Below, one piece after another: positions 26,411 through 34,712 of a DNA stretch of 64,000 nt. This DNA comes from Sphingopyxis indica (lineage in GTDB: Bacteria > Pseudomonadota > Alphaproteobacteria > Sphingomonadales > Sphingomonadaceae). The DNA lies in NCBI RefSeq assembly GCF_900188185.1, contig NZ_FZPA01000011.1, positions 92,733 to 156,732 of the forward strand. Direction: 5' to 3'. A model generated the notes under the pieces. That model did no database searches, was not told where the DNA came from, and saw only the letters and a list, made by a program, of their open reading frames with translations. Both the position numbers and the translations under genes were made by a program. How positions within the stretch are numbered: the stretch's first letter is position 1; every line of letters begins with the position of its first letter.

Positions 26411-26727
26411 GTCATGCCTCGTTTCTGGTGGCCGCGCCTCTCGCGGCCTTCGCGGCGACGCCCCCGCGGCGGCGGGTGCGGGTTCGCACCGCGCGGCACG
26501 CGCGGCCGAAGCACCGGCGGAGGATGGCGAGGGCGCGGCTATTTTGCCTCGCGATGCAAAGGGGCGAAGCCCCGGCGGAAAATAGCCGTGCACCCGCCAT
26601 TGCGGTGCCCGGACCCGTTGCCGCAGTCGCCCTCCAGCGAAGGCCGGAGGCGCTGCCGCCTCAGGAAAGCAATGGCCAAAACGGCCAGTCGAATGAGGAA
26701 GCGGTGATCCCGATGTCCGAAATAGCA
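26411..26727. other. Structured gap between Toprim and DUF2493 genes
   Basis: No gene is supported. The notable content is a nested inverted repeat: outer arms 26536-26545 (CGGCTATTTT) and 26579-26588 (AAAATAGCCG), with an inner GGGGC-GAA-GCCCC hairpin at 26561-26573. On the minus strand it would be the 5' leader of the DUF2493 mRNA or the 3' region of the Toprim mRNA. Confidence 0.5.
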
Positions 26728-27774
26728 CTATATATTTCGGACAAGGAAGCGATCTGCGTCGAGCGGCAGCATCCGGGCACGAAGCCGGGCGGCCATCTCT
26801 TCCCGGCCCATCCGAACAAGATCGCTGTTGAAATCGTCGAGCCGCGGATCGAGCGGAACGATCGCGATCCCGAGCGGCTCGGCGCGCGCGGCCAATGTCT
26901 TCGTCGCCCAGGACCCGGCGGCGTCATCGTCGCGCGCGACATAGAGACGGCGCAGCGGCCCGGGGAAATGGATCGCGGCAAGATGCGCGGCCGACAGACC
27001 CGCGATCATCGGGAGGTCCGGCAGCACCTCGCGAAGCGAAAGGATCGTCTCGATACCTTCGCCCGCGGCCATGACGTCCCCTGCAGGTCCGAAACGCACG
27101 CCATGTCCGAGCAGAGTCCCCATCGCGCGGCGGGGGCAGGCGACCGGCGCCTTGCCTCCCGCCGGATCGAGCCAGGTGCGATGAACGCCGGAGATTTGAC
27201 CGGCGTCATCGGTTACCGCGGCGATCATGGCCGGCCAGGCGGTACGGACATCGGGCGCATCGTCGCTCGATGCCCGGTAATAGCAGCGCGGGTGAAGGCG
27301 GATGGCGCCATTGCCTGGGTCGATATCGATCCCGCGCGATGCAAGATAAGCTGCGGCCAACGTCCCGGCGACTGGCTTCGACGCAGCCCAGAGCCGCCGC
27401 GCCGCCGCAGGCGTTCCCATCATAGCCTTGCGCGTTCGCGGCGATCGCGACCCTGTCGGCTCCGGCATCGGCATGCTCAGAAATCGCCGCGCCTCGGCGA
27501 GCGTCTCGCGCAAATCGATGTGACCGCAGCTGGCGGCGATGACATCGAGCAGGTCGCCATGTTCGCCGCTCGCGGCATCGGTCCATTTGCCGACTCGACC
27601 GCGCGCGTCATCCGACGACGACAGGAGAAGATAAAGGCTGCGACCGGGCGTACCCCGAACATCGCCGACAAGCCAGTAGCGGCCTTCGCGGCGACCGTTC
27701 GGAAGATAATGTCGGCAGACGGCCTCGGCATTTTCGGCGAGGCGGCGCGCCAATTCACGGGCTGGACTTTCCAT
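26728..27774 (-). CDS. Toprim domain-containing protein (primase-like)
   Basis: 348 aa. The C-terminal Toprim fold is visible as AAGEGIETILSL (catalytic Glu, about 230-240) and YVARDDDAAGSWA (acidic DxD-type triad, about 285-297). The N-terminal region (YWLVGDVRG, KWTDAASGEHGDLLDVI) resembles the DUF7146/primase-associated part of plasmid and phage DNA-primase-like proteins, but a complete zinc finger is not evident. It may act in DNA replication or repair of a mobile element; it lacks a helicase domain. Found between DUF2493 and M28-like genes in the accessory module. Confidence 0.8.
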   Translation of the reverse strand: MESPARELARRLAENAEAVCRHYLPNGRREGRYWLVGDVRGTPGRSLYLLLSSSDDARGRVGKWTDAASGEHGDLLDVIAASCGHIDLRETLAEARRFLSMPMPEPTGSRSPRTRKAMMGTPAAARRLWAASKPVAGTLAAAYLASRGIDIDPGNGAIRLHPRCYYRASSDDAPDVRTAWPAMIAAVTDDAGQISGVHRTWLDPAGGKAPVACPRRAMGTLLGHGVRFGPAGDVMAAGEGIETILSLREVLPDLPMIAGLSAAHLAAIHFPGPLRRLYVARDDDAAGSWATKTLAARAEPLGIAIVPLDPRLDDFNSDLVRMGREEMAARLRARMLPLDADRFLVRNI

Positions 27775-28019
27775 GCGGGGCTCCTTCCAAGGCCTTGCGC
27801 CCGCGCAGATGTCGATCGAAGGGCGATCCGCACGGACAGCTCGGCACCGGCAGCCCCTGCCAGCGCGTAGAGCGTCATTTTCTCACATACGGGATTTTAG
27901 ATTCAAGCATGATTTGCCCGCCCATCCAGCGGCGGGACCCGCGGGACAGGCGGTGTCGCTGCCGATCCAAACATGGCGGGCAGTATCGGCCCGCAGGCTA
28001 TGTCGGCGAATGCCGTGCA

Positions 28020-28982
28020 TCAGGTCGGCATGAGCGGACGATAACCCCGGTCAGCGTCCATTTCCTCGGCCCAGAGCGCCATCTGGAAATCATCATAACT
28101 GACCCCGCACTGCTCGAGCATCCACGCCGCGAGCGCCGGATGATCGGCGACCGCTTCGACGAAATCGTCGCCATGCCCGCGCCCGCGGTCGAACCACCAG
28201 CCGACCTCTTCCTGGACGGCAGGATCGCGCTCGATCACCAGCTGCGACGCATCGAGTTCGAGCATGGCTTCGAGCAATTGCTCGCAATGGACGACATCGA
28301 GCGTCTCGCGCGGCCCGTGCTGACGCTGATAGCCCACCGACAGGTTGGTGCATTCGGCGACGATGCCGGCATATTCGTTGGTGTCGGTGTAAACCCCCGT
28401 GTCGTCGGGCGCGTAGCGGAACCCCATATTCTGGTGGTTGAGCGCGGCCGCGAGGCTGGTCGCAAAGGCATCGGAGCATGTGCGCCCATAGCTTTGGTGG
28501 GTGATGACGTCGCCAAGTCCGGCGCGATCGAGGGCGATCGCCGCGTCGATGTCTGCGAGCAGTTCGGGCGTATGGCGCTCGATCCAGCGCGAGCCGAGGC
28601 AGCCCTGCTCCTCGCCGCGGTGGAAGAGGTAGAGGCCGGGACGCGCGGCCGCGATCATGCCGAGCATGATCCACAGCCCCGCGCCGTCGTCGGCGCCGAG
28701 CGACATGCCAGCCTTGCCGTCGCACAGCTGCGCGATGCCATGTTCGTCGACGCCCACCGCCTGATGCCCGCCGACGGCCGCGACGGTGTCGACATGGCAG
28801 CTCCACAATGTGCGCGGACGATCGCCGATTTCCAGCATCCGGTTGCCGAAGCCATCGGCGCGCATGCCGGGAACTGGATCGAGATATTCGCGGCAGAAGG
28901 CGCGTTCGGTCGCACTGTCATGGGGCCGTGCCCAGGACAGTATTTCGAGGAGGCCGGCGCGGCCTGAAAGGTCATGAGACAT
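28020..28982 (-). CDS. M28/M20-like metallohydrolase
   Basis: 320 aa with the metal-site pattern of clan MH co-catalytic zinc peptidases: LWSCHVDTVAAVGG (His, Asp), MSLGADDGAGLW (bridging Asp), HRGEEQGCLGS (Glu-Glu) and AIALDRAG (Asp). No signal peptide, so it is probably cytoplasmic. Such proteins recur in the same accessory module in alphaproteobacteria, with no known function there; an aminopeptidase or amidohydrolase is likely. The ATG at 28982 (MSHDLSG) is preferred over one at 29054, which lies inside the preceding gene's coding end. It starts 4 bp after the upstream gene stops. Confidence 0.75.
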   Translation of the reverse strand: MSHDLSGRAGLLEILSWARPHDSATERAFCREYLDPVPGMRADGFGNRMLEIGDRPRTLWSCHVDTVAAVGGHQAVGVDEHGIAQLCDGKAGMSLGADDGAGLWIMLGMIAAARPGLYLFHRGEEQGCLGSRWIERHTPELLADIDAAIALDRAGLGDVITHQSYGRTCSDAFATSLAAALNHQNMGFRYAPDDTGVYTDTNEYAGIVAECTNLSVGYQRQHGPRETLDVVHCEQLLEAMLELDASQLVIERDPAVQEEVGWWFDRGRGHGDDFVEAVADHPALAAWMLEQCGVSYDDFQMALWAEEMDADRGYRPLMPT

Positions 28983-28986
28983 GGGA

Positions 28987-30585
28987 TCAGGCTCCTGTCT
29001 GGCAAGGGGCGGCAATCGCAGCCACGGGCGCTGGGGTGGCGGCATCGAGGCCATCGGCCAGGTTCGGCGTTTCGGGAGAATTGCCGTGGGCGCATCCGCA
29101 GGCGCACGGTTCGAGCGGCGGGGATTGCATTGTTTCGAGGCGAAGGCGCTCGGCCGCCTCTTGCTCGCGCCTCAGCCGTTCTTCGCGGGCCCGCTCCCCG
29201 GCTGCCTGCCATTCGGCGACCTCGATTTCGATCGCGGACATTTCGTACCGAAACCAGTCGCGGGCGAGGACATGCGCGTTGGCGAGCGATGGATCGTCAT
29301 CGTCGATCGGATCGGGCAGATAATCTGCGCTGAGCCATTCACCGTGATATTCGGTGAGATCGGCGGCATGAAACCATTCGCCCGAAGCAGCGCATTGCCG
29401 GCAGCAGGTCGCGAGCCACCATTCGCCGCGATCTTCGAGAAAGACCGCACCGAAGGCCTCCACATCCTCTTCGAGGACGTCATGCTCGTCGCCATCGGCG
29501 AGTATGGTGATGAAGGTTTCGGTAGCGCTATAATTGCGCTCATTGTGGGCGCAGAAGACCGTGTAATCGGTGAAGCATTGATAACACCATTCTTCCGACG
29601 AGCCGTCGCGGTAGAAGACGATATCGTGCGGACTCGTGTCGTGATCGCACCGCGGGCAGTACCAGCATCGATCGCCCAGCCCGTTGGTATTTTCGGACGG
29701 GATCTCACCATGACCGATGATGAGATATTCGCCGTCGTCGGCGAGGTCATCGCCGGCATCGATATAGGGCACGACGAAGCTGCCGCCGTCGACGAGCCGC
29801 CGGATGCGCGCGCCATTGAGGCTGCCCTTGGCATAGCCCGCATTTTCGAGCAGCAGCTTGAGCCGCGATACATCGCCATAGATGCTGGTGTAGATTTTGA
29901 GCTCGGGCCACACCACGCTGCGTGCGCGGGCATCGTCGCGGGCGCCGATATAGGCGAGCGCCGTGTCGGGTCCGGCATAGACGCGCACCGGATGGCAGTA
30001 GCTTTCGAAGTCGCTAGCGCCATGTGACATGCAGCTCCCGGGGCCGCCGACATAGACCTCCTCGATTTCGTCGGCGTCCTGCGTGATCTTGAGCGCATCT
30101 TCCTCGAGCTGAACCGAGAGCCGGGCACACCAGCCCTCGATCGCATCGTTGTCGAGATGGGCCGAGAAGAAGCGTTGGAGATAGCGGCCCGGCGACATGA
30201 CGAGCTGCCGGTCGACCTCACCCTTCGCGGCATTCTCGGTGAAAGCGATCTTGCCCGCCTGCTCGGTCGAGACATGGCAGAAATGCTCGTCATGCTTCTC
30301 CTGATACCAAGGCTCCTCATGCCAAGGCGTCGGCGCATAGGTGCCGTCGGCGAAGCGCAGCTTTTCGCGGACCGGCCAGTCGACGTCGCCGATGTCGGCA
30401 CCCGCGAGCGCGATACGGAGCTGCGCATCGGGCGCGCGGAGGAGAAGCTGCTTCCGCGCGGCTTCGGCTTCGTCGAACGAGGGCCAAAGATATTGCTGGT
30501 CGCCATTGGGCGCGAAAAGAAATTCGATCGTGATCGGCCGCCACTCGGCTTCCGAGTGCGGGCAAAGGATTTGAAACTGTGCCAT
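28987..30585 (-). CDS. Large Cys-containing hypothetical protein
   Basis: I do not recognise this 532-aa protein. It has two zinc-finger-like clusters: CWYCPRCDHDTSPHD with a later EEWCYQCF (about 330-365), and CCRQCAASGEW (about 410). The C-terminus holds a charged helical segment (AGERAREERLRREQEAAERL) and a CACGC motif near the end. Composition is acidic, with DDDDP near 440. The ATG at 30585 (MAQFQIL) starts a region without signal or membrane segments. It lies between the M28-like and ParB-like genes on one strand. DNA- or RNA-linked function is a guess from the zinc clusters and the neighbours. Confidence 0.7.
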   Translation of the reverse strand: MAQFQILCPHSEAEWRPITIEFLFAPNGDQQYLWPSFDEAEAARKQLLLRAPDAQLRIALAGADIGDVDWPVREKLRFADGTYAPTPWHEEPWYQEKHDEHFCHVSTEQAGKIAFTENAAKGEVDRQLVMSPGRYLQRFFSAHLDNDAIEGWCARLSVQLEEDALKITQDADEIEEVYVGGPGSCMSHGASDFESYCHPVRVYAGPDTALAYIGARDDARARSVVWPELKIYTSIYGDVSRLKLLLENAGYAKGSLNGARIRRLVDGGSFVVPYIDAGDDLADDGEYLIIGHGEIPSENTNGLGDRCWYCPRCDHDTSPHDIVFYRDGSSEEWCYQCFTDYTVFCAHNERNYSATETFITILADGDEHDVLEEDVEAFGAVFLEDRGEWWLATCCRQCAASGEWFHAADLTEYHGEWLSADYLPDPIDDDDPSLANAHVLARDWFRYEMSAIEIEVAEWQAAGERAREERLRREQEAAERLRLETMQSPPLEPCACGCAHGNSPETPNLADGLDAATPAPVAAIAAPCQTGA

Positions 30586-30771
30586 GGATGGGACTCCGCG
30601 CAGCCGCGCGCGTGCCCCCAAAAAGGAGCGAGCGCGGGCTGCATTGTGTTGGGGTGGCGCAGGGTCAGCGAGGGTCTGGGTCCGCGTCCGGACTGCGGGC
30701 CGTACTGGCCTCGGATCGCGTCAAGCCGTCAGAGCGCGACTTTGCCGGCCACCGCTGCGCCGTGAAGAAAG

Positions 30772-30800
30772 ATCTGGCGGGAGCTACGCCCCCGCCAGAT
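30772..30800 (-). terminator. Rho-independent terminator after parB-like gene
   Basis: ATCTGGCGGG and CCCGCCAGAT form a perfect 10-bp stem with a 9-base loop, 3 bases after the stop codon of the ParB-like gene. On the minus strand it is followed by CTTTCTTC, a modest T-rich tail. Confidence 0.6.
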
Positions 30801-30803
30801 GGC

Positions 30804-32891
30804 TCACTCGGCCGCTACGGGCAGCTCGGCGTCGCCGGGATCGCCCCCGTCGGCATCGATGGGCACCGCCGTTTCACCGCCGTCCGGATCGATGCGATCC
30901 AGACCCGGCGTTCGCATCGGCGCCGGGAGCCAGGTCGTTTCTGCGACCAGCCTCTCGGCTTCGCGGGCTATGTCGGCTTTCTTGAGATGGCCGATCATCC
31001 GGGCAGCTTCGCCTCCGCGCGCCTCGGCGACATCGGCGAGGATCTGCGGTTTGGTCACGTTGCTGAAATAGCCTTCGGCGGTCGGCCGCCAGCCCGCGCC
31101 ATGCACGTCGAGCCCCGCGGCCAGCGCGAGGACGTGGCTGTGGGCAATCCGGCGCTCGACGCCGTGCGCCGAGATGCGGCCATTGTCATATTTGGGGACG
31201 ACCTCGGCTTGGGCGTTGACGCAGAGCGACGCGCAATGCGCCAACAGTTGGGACTGCTCCTCACCATCCAGGGTGAGCAGGAAGCTCCACAGCTCCTTGT
31301 CGGATTGCGGCAGCCGTGCCTTCCACGCCGCCGCGCGTGCGTCGAGCGCTTGCGCCGGCGCGCAATCGCGCAAACCACTTGGGGCGTTGGAAAAGGAGAC
31401 CCGGTTCGCCGCGATCTGGACGCAGCACTCGCGGCTGAAGCTGTAGAAACAGCCGAGCACGAGGACGTGAAGCACTGCGGCGAAGGCGAGCGCTGGATCC
31501 TGCGCGACCCTGTCCTGCAGCGCGAGAGTGCGCCAGGCCGTGAGGTCCGAGACCAGACGGTCCGGAAGCGGCAGTAGCGCGCCCGGTTCCTCCGTACCGC
31601 TTGCATCATCCTGCGACTTCGCGGCTCCGTCGTCGCTGCGGTCCGCCGAAGAGCGGCCATCGTCGCCCGCTTCGGACGCGCCGTCGTCGCCAAGCCCTTC
31701 CCGCGGCTGATGCTCGGGCTTCACGAATCCACGCTCGACGCGAACCGACCCATCGCGGTCGATCGAAACGAACGCTCCCGCCGTCGCCATTTCTTCAGCT
31801 TTGAAGATCAGCGGCCGGTCGACCAAGGCACCGAGTTCGGCATCGATCGCCTCGATCCGCGCATGGACCTCGTCCGGCACATCATGCACATCGGCCCATT
31901 CGTCGCCGAGTTCCTCGCCTTCGGCTTCAAGCTCGGCGACGCGCGCTGCTTCCGCTTCGGTCAGCGCGACCTCTTCGCGGTCGATCTCGCGAAACCCGCG
32001 CGTCGCGTCCCACGGCAGGTCGATAGCGGTCGTCACCCATTTCCAGCCCTCGGCGAGGATGCGGGCGCCTTCGGCTTTGAGCTTCGCGTCGACGAGCCGG
32101 TCAAGAAGCGCGGGATCGGTGAGCCAGCCGCCGCCATCGGCTTCGAACAGGTCGCGCGCGATGCTGCCGCCCGCTTCAAGATAGGTGTCGAGACCGACGA
32201 AGCCGACCCTTTTGTCGCCCGCGCGAACGCTGTTCTCGGTGAGTTTCTGGCGGATCCAGGTCGCCGACTTGTTGAAGCTGTGTTCGAGCTGCTCCCAGAC
32301 TTCCTCCTGCCGCGCATGGTCGTCGGCGATGGTGAAGGCCATGAGCTGATCGAGCGTCATCGCCTCTTCGGCGTAAAGCGCGTGCAGCTTCGGCGAGACA
32401 CCGGCGAGCTTCAGGCGCTGGCGCACCGCGGCGGGGGTAGTGTGAAAATGCGCGGCGATTTCCTCGATCCCGGCTTCCTTGTCGACCATCGCCTGCATCG
32501 CGCGAAATTCATCGAGCGGATGCAGCGCCTGGCGAAAGCTGTTTTCAGCGAGGCTGTCCTCTTCGGCGAGTATGTCATTGGCCGCACCGCCCACGACACA
32601 GGGGATCGGCGCGTCCTTCGCGAGCCTTTTCTGCTTCACCAGCAGTTCGAGCGCGCGAAAGCGCCGGCCTCCGGCCGGAATTTCGAACTGCCCCGTTTCC
32701 TGCCCTTCGCCATCGAGCAGCGGCCGCACGTTGAGGCTCTGGAGCAATCCGCGGCGGGCGATGTCCGCCGCCAGCGTATCGAGCGATACGCCTGCCTTCA
32801 CGCGCCTCACATTGGCCTGCGACAGGCGCAAGCGGTCGAGAGGAATGTCGCGCGACGGGGCGAGGGTGATTTTCGGAAGCGATTTGGCCAT
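30804..32891 (-). CDS. ParB/RepB/Spo0J family protein
   Basis: 695-aa ParB-like protein. The N-terminal ParB/sulfiredoxin-like domain (about 10-110) holds AGVSLDTLAADIARRGLLQS, FEIPAGGRRFRALELL and SLAENSFRQALHP-type CTP/nuclease motifs. It is followed by a KorB-like helix-turn-helix (IEEIAAHFHTTPAAVRQRLK, about 142-161). The remaining 450 residues are long compared with chromosomal ParB and have no named domain. Plasmid- and ICE-borne ParB-like proteins of this size are common in sphingomonads. No parA neighbour is present, so classical partition is doubtful; regulation or nuclease activity is possible. ATG at 32891. Confidence 0.85.
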   Translation of the reverse strand: MAKSLPKITLAPSRDIPLDRLRLSQANVRRVKAGVSLDTLAADIARRGLLQSLNVRPLLDGEGQETGQFEIPAGGRRFRALELLVKQKRLAKDAPIPCVVGGAANDILAEEDSLAENSFRQALHPLDEFRAMQAMVDKEAGIEEIAAHFHTTPAAVRQRLKLAGVSPKLHALYAEEAMTLDQLMAFTIADDHARQEEVWEQLEHSFNKSATWIRQKLTENSVRAGDKRVGFVGLDTYLEAGGSIARDLFEADGGGWLTDPALLDRLVDAKLKAEGARILAEGWKWVTTAIDLPWDATRGFREIDREEVALTEAEAARVAELEAEGEELGDEWADVHDVPDEVHARIEAIDAELGALVDRPLIFKAEEMATAGAFVSIDRDGSVRVERGFVKPEHQPREGLGDDGASEAGDDGRSSADRSDDGAAKSQDDASGTEEPGALLPLPDRLVSDLTAWRTLALQDRVAQDPALAFAAVLHVLVLGCFYSFSRECCVQIAANRVSFSNAPSGLRDCAPAQALDARAAAWKARLPQSDKELWSFLLTLDGEEQSQLLAHCASLCVNAQAEVVPKYDNGRISAHGVERRIAHSHVLALAAGLDVHGAGWRPTAEGYFSNVTKPQILADVAEARGGEAARMIGHLKKADIAREAERLVAETTWLPAPMRTPGLDRIDPDGGETAVPIDADGGDPGDAELPVAAE

Positions 32892-33014
32892 GGGCCTTCT
32901 CCATGACGGGCCGCCGCGAGACACTCTCCCGGCTCCTGAAACCCGTCACGAAGCCCCGGCTTCCCTCTTCCTCGAACGGGGCCGCCACCGGCGGCCCCGA
33001 ACAAGTCCGCGGCC

Positions 33015-33416
33015 TCAGCCCCGCCGCGAAGGCCGGCGCGCCGCTGCGTGCAGGCGCTGCTCGCCAAGGATGATCGAGCCCGCCGCGCGCGCCGCTTCGG
33101 CATAGACCGACAGGGGATGGCGTGCTTCGAAGTGGAGATCGCGCTCGATACCGAGCCCGAAGGGCAGGCGCACGCTCTCGAGTTCGGCAACCGAGAAGCT
33201 GCCGAGTTCGGGACAACCGAACCCCAGGTCCGCGAGGCCGAACAATATGCCGTCGGCATCGATCTCGGTTGCGAGCCAGGTGGCAGCGCCGACCGGGCTG
33301 AAGAAGCGCACGACGGGTCTGGGATCGGGCTCGCGCGCACCGCGCGCAATCGCATCGTGCCGCGCGGCAGCGTTGGCAGCGAGCGCGGCGGCGATGTCGG
33401 GAGTGAGGAGTTTCAT
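33015..33416 (-). CDS. DUF2958 domain-containing protein
   Basis: 133-aa protein matching DUF2958: starts MKLLTPDIAAALAANAAA, then PVVRFFSPVGAATWLATEID, FGLADLGFGCPELGSFSVAEL and RDLHFEARHPLSVYAEAARA. The family is spread on plasmids and integrative elements of Proteobacteria and has no assigned function. The ATG at 33416 is chosen because family similarity begins exactly there. It lies 123 bp upstream of the ParB-like gene on the same strand and diverges from the LexA-boxed operon. Confidence 0.8.
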   Translation of the reverse strand: MKLLTPDIAAALAANAAARHDAIARGAREPDPRPVVRFFSPVGAATWLATEIDADGILFGLADLGFGCPELGSFSVAELESVRLPFGLGIERDLHFEARHPLSVYAEAARAAGSIILGEQRLHAAARRPSRRG

Positions 33417-33629
33417 GCCGCGATCCTCCCCCTGAATTCTTTGCCGCGGCGGCAAGGCTTTGTTTGATGGTTCATTTCGCTTCTCCGCGGGGGACCGGCA
33501 GCAAGCCTCTCTCGCCGCACTCCGTCCGCCACGCGGTCCGGCAACGCTCGCGCTCGCGCGCGGCGGCCTGCCGCCGCGGGACCGAGGATCATGGACAGGC
33601 CCAGCCGTGCGCAGCGGGCTTGCCATGTT

Positions 33630-33644
33630 GTTCTTCCTATGTTC
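33630..33644 (+). promoter_or_regulatory. LexA (SOS) box, GTTC-N7-GTTC
   Basis: GTTCTTCCTATGTTC is an exact match to the direct-repeat operator used by alphaproteobacterial LexA (GTTC-N7-GTTC). It lies directly in front of the DUF6771 gene and of an operon ending in an SRAP gene, whose homologues are SOS-controlled. It overlaps the alternative ATG at 33625, which argues for the later start at 33649. Confidence 0.75.
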
Positions 33645-33648
33645 TCAT

Positions 33649-33846
33649 ATGGACATGGATAGAATCGATACCGCCCGAGTCGCCGAAACGCTCCTCGCCG
33701 CTCCCGGCTGGGCGCGCGTGGGCCTCACCGCACCTACCAGTCACATGCGCGTCGAAGCGGCGTTCGAACTCGCCCGCGTCATCGTCGAGAGCGTGGGTGG
33801 AAGCCCCGAGCCCGCGCATATCGACCAGCTCGGGCTTTCGCTGTGA
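33649..33846 (+). CDS. DUF6771 family small protein
   Basis: 65-aa protein: MDMDRIDTARVAETLLAAPG, then WARVGLTAPTSHMR and AFELARVIVESVG. It fits the small DUF6771 family seen in sphingomonad mobile elements. Function unknown. The start is the ATG at 33649 or 33655; an earlier in-frame ATG at 33625 would place the LexA box inside the gene. First gene of a four-gene operon; the next start codon is one base after its stop. Confidence 0.7.
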   Translation: MDMDRIDTARVAETLLAAPGWARVGLTAPTSHMRVEAAFELARVIVESVGGSPEPAHIDQLGLSL

Positions 33847-33847
33847 C

Positions 33848-34177
33848 GTGGGCGGTTGGACCAGAGAAGGCGGGCGGCGCGCGACGCACCTGTTCGAGGC
33901 AGCGGCATGGTATCAGGCGGTCAAGCCGGTGTGCCGCTGCGGCCATAGTGCGACCTTCGATCCTTATGGTCTGTGGTGGAAGTTTCAGCGCAAGATGTGG
34001 GACGATGATCTTGGCAAGGCGCGCGACAAATTCTGGTGCGCGCGCTGCAAGGCCCGCACCGGCAAACGCGTTCGGCCGATCCGGCTCGAACTGGTCGCGC
34101 CGAGCAAGGACGATATCCAATTGCCCATGCCCGACGAACGCGAATGGAAGCGCGCGCTGAGCCGCTTCCGGGCCTAG
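33848..34177 (+). CDS. Hypothetical zinc-ribbon protein
   Basis: 109-aa protein with a four-cysteine zinc-ribbon pattern: PVCRCGHSATFD (two Cys about 30-32) and KFWCARCKARTGKRVR (two Cys about 66-69). The C-terminus is charged (DDIQLPMPDEREWKRAL). I do not recognise a named family. The GTG at 33848 is the first start after the DUF6771 stop, giving VGGWTREGGRRATHLFEAAA, and is inferred to be used by translational coupling. The frame is open further upstream but there it overlaps the DUF6771 gene. Likely LexA-controlled with its neighbours. Confidence 0.65.
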   Translation: MGGWTREGGRRATHLFEAAAWYQAVKPVCRCGHSATFDPYGLWWKFQRKMWDDDLGKARDKFWCARCKARTGKRVRPIRLELVAPSKDDIQLPMPDEREWKRALSRFRA

Positions 34178-34188
34178 GAGACTGTCCG

Positions 34189-34698
34189 ATGGACATCGAG
34201 AATGACGACGCGCTGGTGGGGATCGGAAAGCCGCACCGAGTCATGATCTGGGACGGCAATCAGGAACGCGAGAAGGAGCTTCACTGGGGCCTGCCGTCGC
34301 GTGATCCCGACATCTTCCAGATCCCGCTGCTCAAGTCCGAGACCGCGATTATCGACCGTCCGTGCCTGCTGCTTGCCAACGAGTTCGGCTTGGTGAAGCG
34401 CGGCAAGACGGTCTATTCGGCAAGCCTCATCGGCGAACCCTTCCTATGCATCGCGGCGACATGGCGTCCAGGGAGCCGCGATTGGCCCGACAGTTTCGCG
34501 GCACTCACGGTCCCCGCCTATGCCGATCTTGCCCATCATAAAGACCGCCATGTCGGGGTGGTTCATCCCGACGATCTTTTCGACTGGCTGATGGGAAGGC
34601 GGCCGCCGCTGGACTTGTTGCGACCCTTCCCCAAGGATAGCTTCAGGATCACGCCGCCGATCCAGCAGAATTTCGACGACCTGCTCGGAGCGGCCTGA
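34189..34698 (+). CDS. SRAP-like protein lacking catalytic residues
   Basis: 169-aa protein that lines up by eye with the adjacent SRAP over most of its length: ELHWGLPSRD with TWGFP, RPCLLLANEF with NRCLIPFTSF, GEPFLCIAATWRP with LAAWAGLWRP, HHKDRHVGVVHPDDLFDWL with HIHDRMPVILHPEDHDAWL, and LLRPFPKDSF near the end. It lacks the N-terminal Met-Cys that gives the catalytic cysteine, and the Asn of the NAR motif, so it cannot crosslink abasic DNA as HMCES/YedK does. The Glu65 and His117 positions remain. It sits between the zinc-ribbon and SRAP genes, probably in the LexA operon. ATG at 34189. Confidence 0.65.
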   Translation: MDIENDDALVGIGKPHRVMIWDGNQEREKELHWGLPSRDPDIFQIPLLKSETAIIDRPCLLLANEFGLVKRGKTVYSASLIGEPFLCIAATWRPGSRDWPDSFAALTVPAYADLAHHKDRHVGVVHPDDLFDWLMGRRPPLDLLRPFPKDSFRITPPIQQNFDDLLGAA

Positions 34699-34712
34699 CG
34701 GAGGGCCGCCCG

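Noticed and set aside
30804..32891. Plasmid partition locus proving a plasmid backbone
   Set aside because: There is no parA, no replication initiator and no visible parS cluster, so chromosome, island and plasmid cannot be told apart here.
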